64,000 nt of DNA, taken from Anderseniella sp. Alg231-50. Its GTDB lineage: Bacteria > Pseudomonadota > Alphaproteobacteria > Rhizobiales > Aestuariivirgaceae. The notes under the pieces are model-generated. The model saw nothing but the letters and a program-made list of their open reading frames with translations. It had not been told where the DNA came from and did no database searches. The position numbers were made by a program, and so were the translations under genes. This document shows positions 35,143 to 43,807 of the stretch, one piece after another; the stretch's first letter is position 1, and each line of letters opens with the position of its first letter. Location: positions 124,001-188,000 of the forward strand of contig NZ_LT703004.1 of assembly GCF_900149695.1 (NCBI RefSeq), in the 5' to 3' direction.

Positions 35143-37275
35143 TTGAGTTTCATGGTTGAAAGAACCGGCCTTTCCGCCCTGCCGCTGGCCCTGATACCGG
35201 CCGTGGTGATGGATACTGAAACGACCGGCCTGGACACCGGATCCGACCGGGTTGTCGAGATTGCCGCGATACGCGTTACCGATGGGCTTGCCGATCCTGC
35301 TGCCGCGTTTCAGATGCTGGTCAATCCCGGCATTGCGATCCCGGCTTCATCAACCGCCATACACAGCATCACCGATGCAGACGTGGCAGACGCAGATGAT
35401 ATTGCAAATGTGATTCCGCGGTTTTCACAGTGGACGGGAAACGCCGTCATGATCGGTTACTCGATCGGTTTTGATCTTGCCATCCTGAAAGCGGAACATC
35501 TGCGTCACGGCCTGCGCTGGAACGCGCCCAGGAGCCTGGATGTGCGGCACCTTGTTGAACTGGTGGCGGAAGACCTGCCGGAACAATCCCTCGACACTGC
35601 CGCAGCCTGGCTGGGCGTGCCGGTAGAAGACCGACACCGCGCACTGGGAGATGCCATGGTGGCACTTGGCGTGTTCCAGGCGCTTGTGCCGAAACTGAAA
35701 CAGCGCGGCATAACCACCCTGGCGCAAGCCGAGCGCTCCTGCCTGGAGCGCGCTTCACGCTATCACGGCGAAGCACGCGCGGGATGGCATGATGTAGTGG
35801 ACCCGGGGCGAACCTCACCTTTGAACGTCACAGACTATGCCCGCATTGACAGCTTTCCATACCGCCATCGTACCGGTGACATCATGCACTCCCCGCCCCT
35901 GAGCGTCTCCGGCGCCACAAAAATGTCGGAGGCACTGGCACTGGCGTTGCGCAAAGAGGTCAGCTCGGTTTTTGTCAATCCGGGCACCGGCGCCGGACAG
36001 CCCGGTATTCTGACCGAGCGCGACATGTTGCGCGCCATCGAGGCAACCGGCACAAAAGCACTGGATATGCCGGTCAGCAGATTTGCAGCTTTTCCTCTGG
36101 TCACCGTCGCCGCAGACGAATTCATCTACCGGGCCATCTCGATCATGGCCCGTCGCGGATTTCGCCATCTCGGCGTAACCGGGACGGACGGTAAACTGGT
36201 CGGTGCGCTAAGCGCCCGCGACCTGCTCAAGCAGCGCGCCGACACGGCAGTTGCGCTAGGCAATGACATCGATACCGCAAGCAGTACCGAAGAGCTCGGC
36301 AAGGTCTGGGCACGCCTGACAACAGTGGTGCGCGCGCTGGTGTCGGAAGACGTTGATCCGCGCGATATCGCGGCAGTGATATCGCGGGAACTGCGCTCTC
36401 TGACACAACGCGCATGCGAGCTGGGTGAAGCGGCCATGCAAATGCGGGGCAAGGGTCCGCCGCCGCAACCTTATACGATGTTCGTGCTGGGTTCCGGCGG
36501 GCGTGGAGAAAGCCTGCTGGCAATGGACCAGGACAATGCCATTGTATTTGGCAAGGGCGATCCCGGCGGCGATGCCGATCTGTGGTTTGCCGAACTGGGA
36601 GCCGTTGTGGCCGATACGCTCAACGATGCCGGTGTCAGCCACTGCAAGGGCGGCATAATGGCATCCAACAGTGATTGGCGCATGGACGCCGGTCACTGGC
36701 GCGACGTGGTATCGCAATGGCTGTCGAAATCGCGGCCTGAGGACATACTCAGTGCCGACATTTTCTTTGATGCCAAAGCTGTGCACGGTGACGATGCGCT
36801 CCTGGACACATTGAGCATGGATGCGTTGCACGGTGCACAAAAGGCGCACGGCTTCCTGAACGCCATGCAGCTGAGGGCCGGAGAGTTTACGTCGCCTGTG
36901 GGCTGGTTCGGCAAGTGGAAGCTTGAGGATGGGCGGGTGGATTTGAAACGGGCCGGACTGATGCCGCTGTTTTCAGCCGCACGGGTAATGGCCTTGCGCC
37001 ATGGTGTTTCCGAGCCTTCCACGCCAGGACGCCTGGAAGCGGTGCGCGCGGCCGGTATCGAGGCAGCCCATGTCATCGACGATCTAATCGAAGCTCACAA
37101 GATACTGCTGTCTGCAATACTGCGTCAGCAACTTCGAGACATAGAGGCCGGCCTGAAACTTGGCAACAGCATGGACCCGTCCCAGATGACCGGTCACGAC
37201 CTGCAGCAGGTACGCTGGGCGATTGACCAGATTCCGAAGGTTCGCGATTTGCTTGGCATCCCGGCGTATGGCTGA
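35143..37275 (+). CDS. Exonuclease-CBS-DUF294 nucleotidyltransferase-like fusion protein
   Basis: 710 aa from TTG 35143, whose AAGGA site is 7 nt upstream (ATG 35152 is the alternative). Domains in order: DnaQ-type 3'-5' exonuclease (residues about 18-195, catalytic D24-x-E26 and H165...D170); CBS pair (about 245-365, ILTERDMLRAIEATG and LVGALSARDLL); DUF294 nucleotidyltransferase-like (about 445-565, GSGGRGESLLAMDQDNA with GS and DxD); DUF294 C-terminal helical domain (to 710). CBS-DUF294 proteins are known to accompany SSS/DUF4212 transporters. The exonuclease and DUF294 parts are often separate genes, so the fusion is notable. It probably senses nucleotides and controls transport (inference). 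Confidence 0.85.
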   Translation: MSFMVERTGLSALPLALIPAVVMDTETTGLDTGSDRVVEIAAIRVTDGLADPAAAFQMLVNPGIAIPASSTAIHSITDADVADADDIANVIPRFSQWTGNAVMIGYSIGFDLAILKAEHLRHGLRWNAPRSLDVRHLVELVAEDLPEQSLDTAAAWLGVPVEDRHRALGDAMVALGVFQALVPKLKQRGITTLAQAERSCLERASRYHGEARAGWHDVVDPGRTSPLNVTDYARIDSFPYRHRTGDIMHSPPLSVSGATKMSEALALALRKEVSSVFVNPGTGAGQPGILTERDMLRAIEATGTKALDMPVSRFAAFPLVTVAADEFIYRAISIMARRGFRHLGVTGTDGKLVGALSARDLLKQRADTAVALGNDIDTASSTEELGKVWARLTTVVRALVSEDVDPRDIAAVISRELRSLTQRACELGEAAMQMRGKGPPPQPYTMFVLGSGGRGESLLAMDQDNAIVFGKGDPGGDADLWFAELGAVVADTLNDAGVSHCKGGIMASNSDWRMDAGHWRDVVSQWLSKSRPEDILSADIFFDAKAVHGDDALLDTLSMDALHGAQKAHGFLNAMQLRAGEFTSPVGWFGKWKLEDGRVDLKRAGLMPLFSAARVMALRHGVSEPSTPGRLEAVRAAGIEAAHVIDDLIEAHKILLSAILRQQLRDIEAGLKLGNSMDPSQMTGHDLQQVRWAIDQIPKVRDLLGIPAYG

Positions 37276-37354
37276 GACGATGAGATTGTCCGAGGGCTGC
37301 AATGAACGAGTTATTTTCGATCGAGGTCTTCGTCCACCCAGTATGGAGTGTGCC

Positions 37355-37516
37355 ATGGATGACCTTCAAAAGTTGACCGAAAACATGTTGCCGTTTGCCG
37401 GGCATCCCGGGATAGAATTTGCAAGTGCCGACAAGGCTTCAGTCGCTGCAACGATGCTGGTGCGGCCTGAATTGTGCTTGCGACCGGTGATTGATAAATG
37501 GGCTACACAACCTTGA
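37355..37516 (+). pseudogene. Fragment of a PaaI-type hotdog thioesterase
   Basis: A 53-codon reading frame begins MDDLQKLTENMLPFAGHPGIEF and continues VAATMLVRPELCLRPV, matching the N-terminal third of PaaI-like thioesterases. Identity stops before the expected ILHGG catalytic block, and after VIDKWATQP a stop follows. The rest of the domain is absent; acetate kinase starts 54 bp later. It is probably the remnant of a thioesterase gene cut by deletion. Confidence 0.6.
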
Positions 37517-37569
37517 ACATTCAAAGGGGCAGTTCGCTGGAGTGACCAGCGACTACCGATTCCAAAAAA

Positions 37570-38745
37570 ATGAAAAACATTCTGGTGCTCAATGCCGGCT
37601 CGTCGTCGCTGAAATTCGCAATATTTTCAGGGCGTGAACTGGATGAAATACTGCACGGACAAGTCGACGGCCTTGGCAGCACACCTGTCTTTGCCGCCAA
37701 ATGGCCAGGCGGGACAGCGCATTCAGGTGCAGTCCCTGACCTGCCCCGCGATGCGGGCCACGCCAAGGCGCTGGCTGCTGTTCTGGGCTGGCTGCGCGAC
37801 AACCACAATGGGCCCGAAACCCTTGCCGGCAGCGGGCATCGCATCGTACACGGCGGCGACATTTATACAGGCCCGGTAATTGTCGACGACCTCGTGCTGG
37901 CCAACCTGGATGAACTGCGCTCCAAGGCGCCGTTACACCTGCCGTTTGGCATCTCCGCGCTGCGCCGGATGCGGCAACTGGCACCGGAGCTGCCGCAGGT
38001 CGCGTGCTTCGACACTGCTTTTCATGCCGACCAACCCGACACGGACGTACGTCTTCCCTTGCCCCGCAAGTTTCACGAAAAGGGGTATCATCGTTATGGC
38101 TTTCATGGCCTCAACTATGAGCATGTCGTGACTGCCCTGCCCGATCTCACCGGCAAACCACTGCCGAAACGCCTGCTGATCGCGCATCTCGGTTCCGGTG
38201 CCAGCATGGTTGCTGTAAAGGACGGCACAGGGGTAGCGACCACCATGGGCTACTCCACGGCGGACGGCCTCGTCATGTCGACACGGTCCGGCGCACTGGA
38301 TCCGGGTGTCCTGATCGCCCTGATGCGCGATGAGGGCATGGACCTGAAACAGCTTGAAGACCTGCTGTACCGGCAGAGCGGTTTGCTTGGCCTGTCCGGC
38401 ATTTCAGGTGACATGCGCGAACTCCTGGCAAGTGAAGACCCGCGCGCACAGGCTGCGGTCGATTACTACTGCTATTGGGCGGCGCGCCATGCAGGCTCGC
38501 TGATCACCGCGCTTGGCGGCATAGACGGGCTGGTGTTCACCGCCGGTGTCGGGGAAAATGCGGCGCCGGTGCGCGCTGGCATTGTCAATCATCTGAACTG
38601 GCTGGATGTGGCCGTTGAAAACCAGCGTAATGTGGCCGGCGAGATGGAAATCTCTCCGCCGGATGCAACCTGCCCGGTCTGGATCATCAAGGCCAACGAA
38701 GAACTGGCTATCGCGCACCATGTGAGGCGCATGCTGAAAGGATAG
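37570..38745 (+). CDS. ackA: Acetate kinase
   Basis: 391 aa. Signatures: VLNAGSSSLKFAIF at residues 5-18 (phosphate-binding), GHRIVHGGDIYTGP, KGYHRYGFHGLNYEHV, HLGSGASMVAVKDG (ATP site) and VFTAGVGENAAPVRAGI. It interconverts acetyl phosphate/ADP and acetate/ATP. With Pta (39512) it can process the acetyl phosphate from Xsc. The stop of the thioesterase fragment lies 53 bp upstream. It is followed at 3 bp by a TauE-type gene, so the two are cotranscribed. Confidence 0.95.
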   Translation: MKNILVLNAGSSSLKFAIFSGRELDEILHGQVDGLGSTPVFAAKWPGGTAHSGAVPDLPRDAGHAKALAAVLGWLRDNHNGPETLAGSGHRIVHGGDIYTGPVIVDDLVLANLDELRSKAPLHLPFGISALRRMRQLAPELPQVACFDTAFHADQPDTDVRLPLPRKFHEKGYHRYGFHGLNYEHVVTALPDLTGKPLPKRLLIAHLGSGASMVAVKDGTGVATTMGYSTADGLVMSTRSGALDPGVLIALMRDEGMDLKQLEDLLYRQSGLLGLSGISGDMRELLASEDPRAQAAVDYYCYWAARHAGSLITALGGIDGLVFTAGVGENAAPVRAGIVNHLNWLDVAVENQRNVAGEMEISPPDATCPVWIIKANEELAIAHHVRRMLKG

Positions 38746-38748
38746 CCG

Positions 38749-39495
38749 ATGCCGATTCCGTTTGATCTTGCCGGATGGCCACTTGCCTGGATGGCCCTGG
38801 TCGTGCTCGGCGCGGCCTATATTCGCGGCTATTCGGGATTTGGTTTTTCGGCGCTTGTCGTGTCGGCCTCTGCGCTGGTCACCAACCCGCTCAATTTCGT
38901 GCCGGTGGTCATGTTGCTGGAAATCGCGGCAACGGCGGGCCAGGCACCGGCGGTATTGAAGGACGTCAACAGGCCGCTGCTCGGCTGGCTGCTGGCCGGT
39001 GCAACAATCGGCATGCCGGTATCGATTGCCCTGCTGAGTTCGCTGGACACGGATCTGCTTCGCCTGATCATTTCCATCTGGATATTGATCATGTGTGCGG
39101 CATTGCTGAGCGGCTGGAGCCTGCGCCGGAAAGTCGGCACCGCCGGCACGGTGGGAGTTGGTGTTGTGTCGGGCCTGGCCAATGCCGCGGCAATTGGCGG
39201 GTTGCCCGTAGCCCTCTTCCTCACTGCGCAGAACCTGCTGGCAAGCGTGTTTCGCGCCACCATGATTTTCTACCTGTGCGCCATCGATATCGTGGCTCTG
39301 CCGATCCTGGGATATGCCGGCGTCATTTCCACCGATACATTCATTGCAGCTGCGCTGTGCATTCCGTTACTGGGTGCCGGGGTATGGCTGGGTGGCCGCA
39401 AATTCGTGTTGGCGGCGCCGGAAAATTTCCGGCGCATGGCAATCAGCCTGCTGGCATTCCTGGCCGTGCTGGGCCTGCTGAAATCACTGATATAG
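38749..39495 (+). CDS. TauE/SafE-family permease (probable sulfite exporter)
   Basis: 248 aa with eight hydrophobic segments. The N-terminal block AAYIRGYSGFGFSALVVSASALVTNPLNFVPVVMLLEI is the TauE/SafE signature. Members export organic anions or sulfite, or are of unknown substrate. It begins 3 bp after ackA, and xsc and soeABC are in the same window, so export of Xsc-derived sulfite is plausible. It is convergent with pta, 16 bp between stops. Confidence 0.82.
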   Translation: MPIPFDLAGWPLAWMALVVLGAAYIRGYSGFGFSALVVSASALVTNPLNFVPVVMLLEIAATAGQAPAVLKDVNRPLLGWLLAGATIGMPVSIALLSSLDTDLLRLIISIWILIMCAALLSGWSLRRKVGTAGTVGVGVVSGLANAAAIGGLPVALFLTAQNLLASVFRATMIFYLCAIDIVALPILGYAGVISTDTFIAAALCIPLLGAGVWLGGRKFVLAAPENFRRMAISLLAFLAVLGLLKSLI

Positions 39496-39511
39496 AGCTT
39501 GTCCGTGAGGG

Positions 39512-40501
39512 TCAGGCCGTGGCCATCAGGATCACTGCCGCCGATACGACGTCATCAACCGAGCAGCCACGCGACAGATCGCACACCGGTTTGTCAAAAC
39601 CCTGGAAAAACGGCCCGATGGCATCTGCATTGCCCATGTACTGAACCAGCTTGTAGCCGATATTGCCTGAATTCAGATCCGGAAACACCAGCACGTTGGC
39701 ATCACCTGCCACACCGGCGCCGCCAGTGACCTTGCGCTCGGCAACTGACGGAACCAGGGCTGCGTCCACCTGCAATTCACCTTCAATGGCGAGGTCGGGT
39801 GCCTGCTCACGCGCGATGGCAAGTGCGTCTGTCACCTTGGTGACACTGTCGTGGGCCGCACTGCCCTTGGTGGAAAACGACAGCAAAGCAATTTTTGCCG
39901 GCTCGCTCAGCAGCTTGGCTGCCGTCCTGCCTGTTGCCATGGCTATCTCTGCCAGGTCTTCGGCGGGTGGGTCGATGTTCACCGCACAATCTGCAAACAG
40001 GAAGTCCTTGCGCCCGCCACCCCGGTGATTCGGCACCGACATGAGGAAATAACTGGATAAACGCCTGGTACCCGGAGTGAGGCCAACGGTGCGCAGCGAT
40101 GCCGAGATCACTTTTCCTGTCGCATTTGCGGCACCTGCTATCATCGCATCAGCCTGGCCGGAAGCCACCATGGCCCCGCCGAAGTAGAGTGGGTCCCGAA
40201 CCATTGAGGCCGCCTTTTCAGGATCCATGTCCGGCTTTTTCTGCAACAGTTTCTGTTGCAGTCCGGGCAGTTCCGGCGAGGTTTCTATGTCGAGTATATC
40301 GATACCTTCAGAGGACAATTTCAGGTTGTCGAAAACTGCCGCTACGGCACTTGGCTTGCCGAGCAATACAGCCCTGGAAAGCCCGGATTTCTGCAATTTT
40401 ACGGCGGCCTGGACAATACGGACATCTGTGCCTTCAGGATACACGATCAGGCCGTTTCGGGCGGCTGCTCTTTGGGTGAATGGTTCGACGATGCTTTGCA
40501 C
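39512..40501 (-). CDS. pta: Phosphate acetyltransferase
   Basis: 329 aa from GTG 40501 (VQSIVEPFTQRAAARNG), preceded by GAGG. A GTG at 40585 would give 357 aa but has a weaker site. Family blocks: GLIVYPEGTDVRIVQAAVKLQKSGLSRAVLLG, DPLYFGGAMVASGQADAMIAGAANATGKVISASLRT, GGAGVAGDANVLVFPDLNSGNIGYKLVQYMGNADAIGPFFQGFDKPVCDLSRG. It converts acetyl phosphate and CoA to acetyl-CoA, the exit of the Xsc pathway. It lacks the N-terminal DRTGG-type domain, as most alphaproteobacterial forms do. It is convergent with ackA-tauE. Confidence 0.93.
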   Translation of the reverse strand: MQSIVEPFTQRAAARNGLIVYPEGTDVRIVQAAVKLQKSGLSRAVLLGKPSAVAAVFDNLKLSSEGIDILDIETSPELPGLQQKLLQKKPDMDPEKAASMVRDPLYFGGAMVASGQADAMIAGAANATGKVISASLRTVGLTPGTRRLSSYFLMSVPNHRGGGRKDFLFADCAVNIDPPAEDLAEIAMATGRTAAKLLSEPAKIALLSFSTKGSAAHDSVTKVTDALAIAREQAPDLAIEGELQVDAALVPSVAERKVTGGAGVAGDANVLVFPDLNSGNIGYKLVQYMGNADAIGPFFQGFDKPVCDLSRGCSVDDVVSAAVILMATA

Positions 40502-40743
40502 GCTGATTGCCTCATGGTTGTCGGATTTCTGAACTGTGGCCCGGTCAGCCAACAGACCTGATACATAGCGCTTTCGCACCTGCACACAAGCGCCAGTTGC
40601 TCACCTGCCGTATGCCAGAAACGTCGCAAGCTGATGATCTGCCTGCACAAAATTGCCTTATACCTATCATATTGCGGTCGTTATCGGCCCTAAAGTGCAG
40701 GCTGAGGGACGGCTCTCTTATTCGATCAAGGGAAACTCTCATT

Positions 40744-41769
40744 ATGTCAGTCAGCGCCGAGCACCCCCTCGTCGGCAATGATGCTGCCAGTGAAGATGCG
40801 CACGACAATGCGCAGAACACGGTGCGCGCCAAACACGAGAATGAACAACTTCGCCCCCGCAGCGAGGATATGTCGTTTGCGTTTCGTATCGAACCTCCTC
40901 GCCAGGACGCTCAGACTGCAGACCCGTATGACGACGGCCCGATCATCAGGCGTATCGACGGCAAGCCCCAGGTCAAGCCACAGGTAAAGTCAAAGTTTGA
41001 ACCGCCTAGAAAACGGGAAAGGCGGGATTTGCGGACACCGCGCCTGTTCACGCAACCGCATGGCAGAAGTGAAGCCGCACCGCGGGAAGATCTTTCCGCC
41101 AGTATCCCTGCGATGGAGGAGAGTCTGTTGGGTGATCAAGCCGAAGAGCAAAACAGCCGTGCAGCATACAATCGCCGCCCCGGCAATATGAACTTCTCCG
41201 TTGCAGCTATCAGAGCGCAGCGCATGAGGAAACCGGCAGGCACGCACAAACCGACCAGTATCCTGGCCAAAATGGCTATTGCCACCTTTGTCGGGATCAC
41301 CTGTATTTCCAGTGGGGTTACCCTGGGCCTGTATGGCCCGGAACTGGGTTATCAGATTGAGCGCCAGGCCAGGCTGGCAAGCGCCTCTCTTGCCGGCGCA
41401 CTGACTTGGCCCGGCAGCGACAGCAGCAAACCGGTTCAGACAACCAGCACCGCGGTCAGTCAGCAAAAGCCCGCAACCCCGAAGGTCGCTACAGCCGCCA
41501 GCTACAGCAAGCCTGCGGCCACGACCGGCGCGAAACGGTATTATGACCGCATCCTGCCGTCGAAACCGCGCACCACTGCCGACATCGAGCGGACTACTCC
41601 TACCCAGACGGCTGCTCCTACCCAGACGGCTGCTCCTACCCAGGCGGCTGCTCCTGCCGAGGCGACTGCTCCTGCGCAAGCCAAGCTGACAGGCCTGGAG
41701 AAGTATCTTGCGGTACCTCTTGACCTGCAGGCGGCAAGGATAAACGAGGCTTCGACAAGCACCGAGTGA
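40744..41769 (+). CDS. Proline/alanine-rich single-pass membrane protein, unrecognised
   Basis: 341 aa from ATG 40744 (the longer reading from 40507 overlaps pta). Residues about 1-172 are hydrophilic, charged and low in hydrophobics. A single membrane helix lies near residues 175-195 (KMAIATFVGITCISSGVTLGL), followed by a Gln/Ser/Thr/Pro-rich tail with (AAPTQT)n repeats encoded by 18-bp units. The topology is probably N-in, with the tail in the periplasm. No enzyme domain is seen. It precedes a convergent L,D-transpeptidase gene, so a cell-envelope role is possible but unproven. Confidence 0.7.
   Translation: MSVSAEHPLVGNDAASEDAHDNAQNTVRAKHENEQLRPRSEDMSFAFRIEPPRQDAQTADPYDDGPIIRRIDGKPQVKPQVKSKFEPPRKRERRDLRTPRLFTQPHGRSEAAPREDLSASIPAMEESLLGDQAEEQNSRAAYNRRPGNMNFSVAAIRAQRMRKPAGTHKPTSILAKMAIATFVGITCISSGVTLGLYGPELGYQIERQARLASASLAGALTWPGSDSSKPVQTTSTAVSQQKPATPKVATAASYSKPAATTGAKRYYDRILPSKPRTTADIERTTPTQTAAPTQTAAPTQAAAPAEATAPAQAKLTGLEKYLAVPLDLQAARINEASTSTE
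41594..41682 (+). repeat. Tandem 18-bp coding repeat (AAPTQ-type)
   Basis: Five imperfect copies of an 18-bp unit (GCTGCTCCTACCCAGACG-like) encode TPTQTAAPTQTAAPTQAAAPAEATAPAQA in the C-terminal tail of the protein at 40744. The first three copies are nearly identical, so length variation is possible. Confidence 0.85.
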
Positions 41770-41821
41770 TCGGTTACCCCTGTTTCAGGCTCGGGTCGAT
41801 TGAACCCGTACCGCAATTTAC

Positions 41822-41848
41822 AAGGCCCGCCGTTTCGGCGGGCCTTTT
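41822..41848. terminator. Bidirectional terminator
   Basis: AAGGCCCGCC / GGCGGGCCTT is a perfect 10-bp stem with a 5-nt loop between the stops at 41769 and 41858; TTTT follows on the plus strand. Confidence 0.8.
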
Positions 41849-41857
41849 GCTTGACGC

Positions 41858-43504
41858 CTATGATGAGGGTTTGCCGAACAGTGCGTTGTAGAGCTTTTTG
41901 TCACGGGAATAGATGTCCTTGCGAAACTCCACGGACCCGCCTTCACCCCGCCAGGCCGTTGCATAGACAATATGGACCGGCACCTTCTGTTTGAGCCGGA
42001 CGCGGGTTGTCTTGCGGGTTTCAACGACCCGTTGCAGTTTCTGCAAATTCCAGCCGGGCTCATTTCTCAGGACCGAGACACCAAACTCAAGCGGCTTGTA
42101 TACCCGGATGCAACCATGGCTGAAGGCACGCTGGGTTCTGCCAAACAAGGCCTTCGACGGTGTATCGTGCAGATAAATTGCATGGCGGTTCGGCAGCATG
42201 AACTTGATGATGCCAAGTGCATTTTTAGCACCGGGTTTCTGCCGGATGGTAAAGGGAAAATCACCACGCGAATAGTTGTTGAAATTCACCGATGTGAAGG
42301 GGATGGAACGACCGCCTGACAGGAGTTCAAAATTGCTGCCGAGATAACCCGGATTGGCCTTGAGCTTCGGCAACATCTCCTTGGTCGCAATCGAGTACGG
42401 CACTGTCCAGGTCGGATTGATATCGACATACTCAAGTTCGTCGGAGAAGATCGGCGTCTGATGGCGGTTCTTGCCGACCATCACCGGACGGGCTTCAATC
42501 TGGGTTCCGTCTTCGTAGGTGTAGAGTTCAAACGCGGCGATATTGACCATCAGATGGCGATCGCCCATGTCCCGCGGCATATGACGCCAGCGTTCCATGT
42601 TGATGACGATCTGGCGCATCCGCTCCTCGGCCGTGACATTGAGCATGGACAGCGATCCGGGCCCGATAATGCCATCGGCGTCGAGGCCGTTGCGTTTCTG
42701 GAACTGTTCGGTCGCCAGCACCAGGTCAGGCGAATAGAGCAGCGGATCCTGGACCTGGCGCGGCAAAACATCACCGGTTTTTTCCAGGCGGGCGCGAAGC
42801 TGCATCACGCGCGGATCGCTCATGCCCGGTTTCAGGGCCTCGCCGCGGGCAACTGTGCCCCACCCGCCCTGGCCGGCGATGGTGCGATACTCGCGCAGCA
42901 ACGACTTGAGCGCCCGGTAATGGGCATTCTGCGGTTCGATAGTCTTCAGATATTGCGACGGATTACGCGCCGAGCCCAGGCCTTCGAGCAAGGCCAGAAG
43001 GTCCAGTTTGCGCGGCTTCTGAAAGTGGTCCCGATCAATTTTGGACAGAATGACACGACCTGTAGCAAGGTCGCTGGCATATCCCAGAAAGAACGCCGAA
43101 TAGGCTATTTCAGCATAAGCGCCGGCCAGCGGGTTTGACGGGTCTATCTGATCGCGAAGTCCGACCAGGTAATCGACCGGATAATCTGCGCGCTTCAGGC
43201 CATCATCGTCGGCAAACTCAAGCCGTTGCACAAACGGCGTCATGCGGCTGGTGCCGACCCAGAATATTTCGCCATTGTTTTCGACATAGTGCTTGGTCAG
43301 CGTCTTGCGAACCCGCTGGATCGGCAACGGCAAACGGTCTTTGGTGTTCAGTATCTGAATGATTGCCTGGCGCGTCGTGGCGGCATCGGGCGCGGCATTA
43401 CCCTTGGCAGCGTGCGCATAGCTGATTGTTGATGGTGCCGCTCCGGTCAGGCAGGCGGTGCCGACGCAGACCGCTGCGGCAAGCTTGATGGCTCGTGACC
43501 ACAT
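41858..43504 (-). CDS. L,D-transpeptidase of the YcbB/LdtD type
   Basis: 548 aa from MWSRAIKLAAAVCVGTACLTGA (GGGGAGA ribosome site). The signal peptide is about 1-30. A helical scaffold domain is followed by a peptidoglycan-binding domain (FQKRNGLDADGIIGPGSLSMLN, residues about 275-300) and the catalytic YkuD domain with HGCIRVYKPLE (Cys nucleophile, about 490) and the upstream HDTPSKALFGRTQRAFSH. It makes 3-3 peptidoglycan cross-links or links lipoprotein/wall in the periplasm. Length and order match YcbB-type enzymes. It ends at a bidirectional terminator shared with the gene at 40744. Confidence 0.9.
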   Translation of the reverse strand: MWSRAIKLAAAVCVGTACLTGAAPSTISYAHAAKGNAAPDAATTRQAIIQILNTKDRLPLPIQRVRKTLTKHYVENNGEIFWVGTSRMTPFVQRLEFADDDGLKRADYPVDYLVGLRDQIDPSNPLAGAYAEIAYSAFFLGYASDLATGRVILSKIDRDHFQKPRKLDLLALLEGLGSARNPSQYLKTIEPQNAHYRALKSLLREYRTIAGQGGWGTVARGEALKPGMSDPRVMQLRARLEKTGDVLPRQVQDPLLYSPDLVLATEQFQKRNGLDADGIIGPGSLSMLNVTAEERMRQIVINMERWRHMPRDMGDRHLMVNIAAFELYTYEDGTQIEARPVMVGKNRHQTPIFSDELEYVDINPTWTVPYSIATKEMLPKLKANPGYLGSNFELLSGGRSIPFTSVNFNNYSRGDFPFTIRQKPGAKNALGIIKFMLPNRHAIYLHDTPSKALFGRTQRAFSHGCIRVYKPLEFGVSVLRNEPGWNLQKLQRVVETRKTTRVRLKQKVPVHIVYATAWRGEGGSVEFRKDIYSRDKKLYNALFGKPSS

Positions 43505-43807
43505 GAAATTTCTCCCCGTATTCCAATGGTCACGCCATCCGCAGAAATAACCATCTGTTAGTGTCTCCCTCAACAAAGATGCTCAATGGTATCCGTATTT
43601 GCACCTGCATCCTCTCGCCACCTGCAGGAAACGTTCAAATCAATGATACGGATTGTTTCAACCAAAGATCATCACGACGCAGTGTAGAGGTTCGGTTGCA
43701 ATACATCAAACGGTTGCAACTTAAATTGATCACCGTTTGTCACTTTCACTTGAATTGCGGCGCGAGAGGCTTTTGCGGTTGCTGCCAATTGCTGTAATGT
43801 CCCGCCC
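43505..43807. other. Intergenic region upstream of the CNPC cluster
   Basis: 303 bp. Apart from the CGGTTGCAA direct repeat at 43693-43719 nothing is recognised; no coding sequence, RNA gene or terminator was identified. Confidence 0.5.
43693..43719. promoter_or_regulatory. CGGTTGCAA direct repeat upstream of the CNPC cluster
   Basis: CGGTTGCAA occurs twice, 18 bp apart start to start, 89 bp upstream of the 43808 start; GTTGCAAC at its second copy is itself a palindrome. It is a possible regulator site. Confidence 0.4.
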
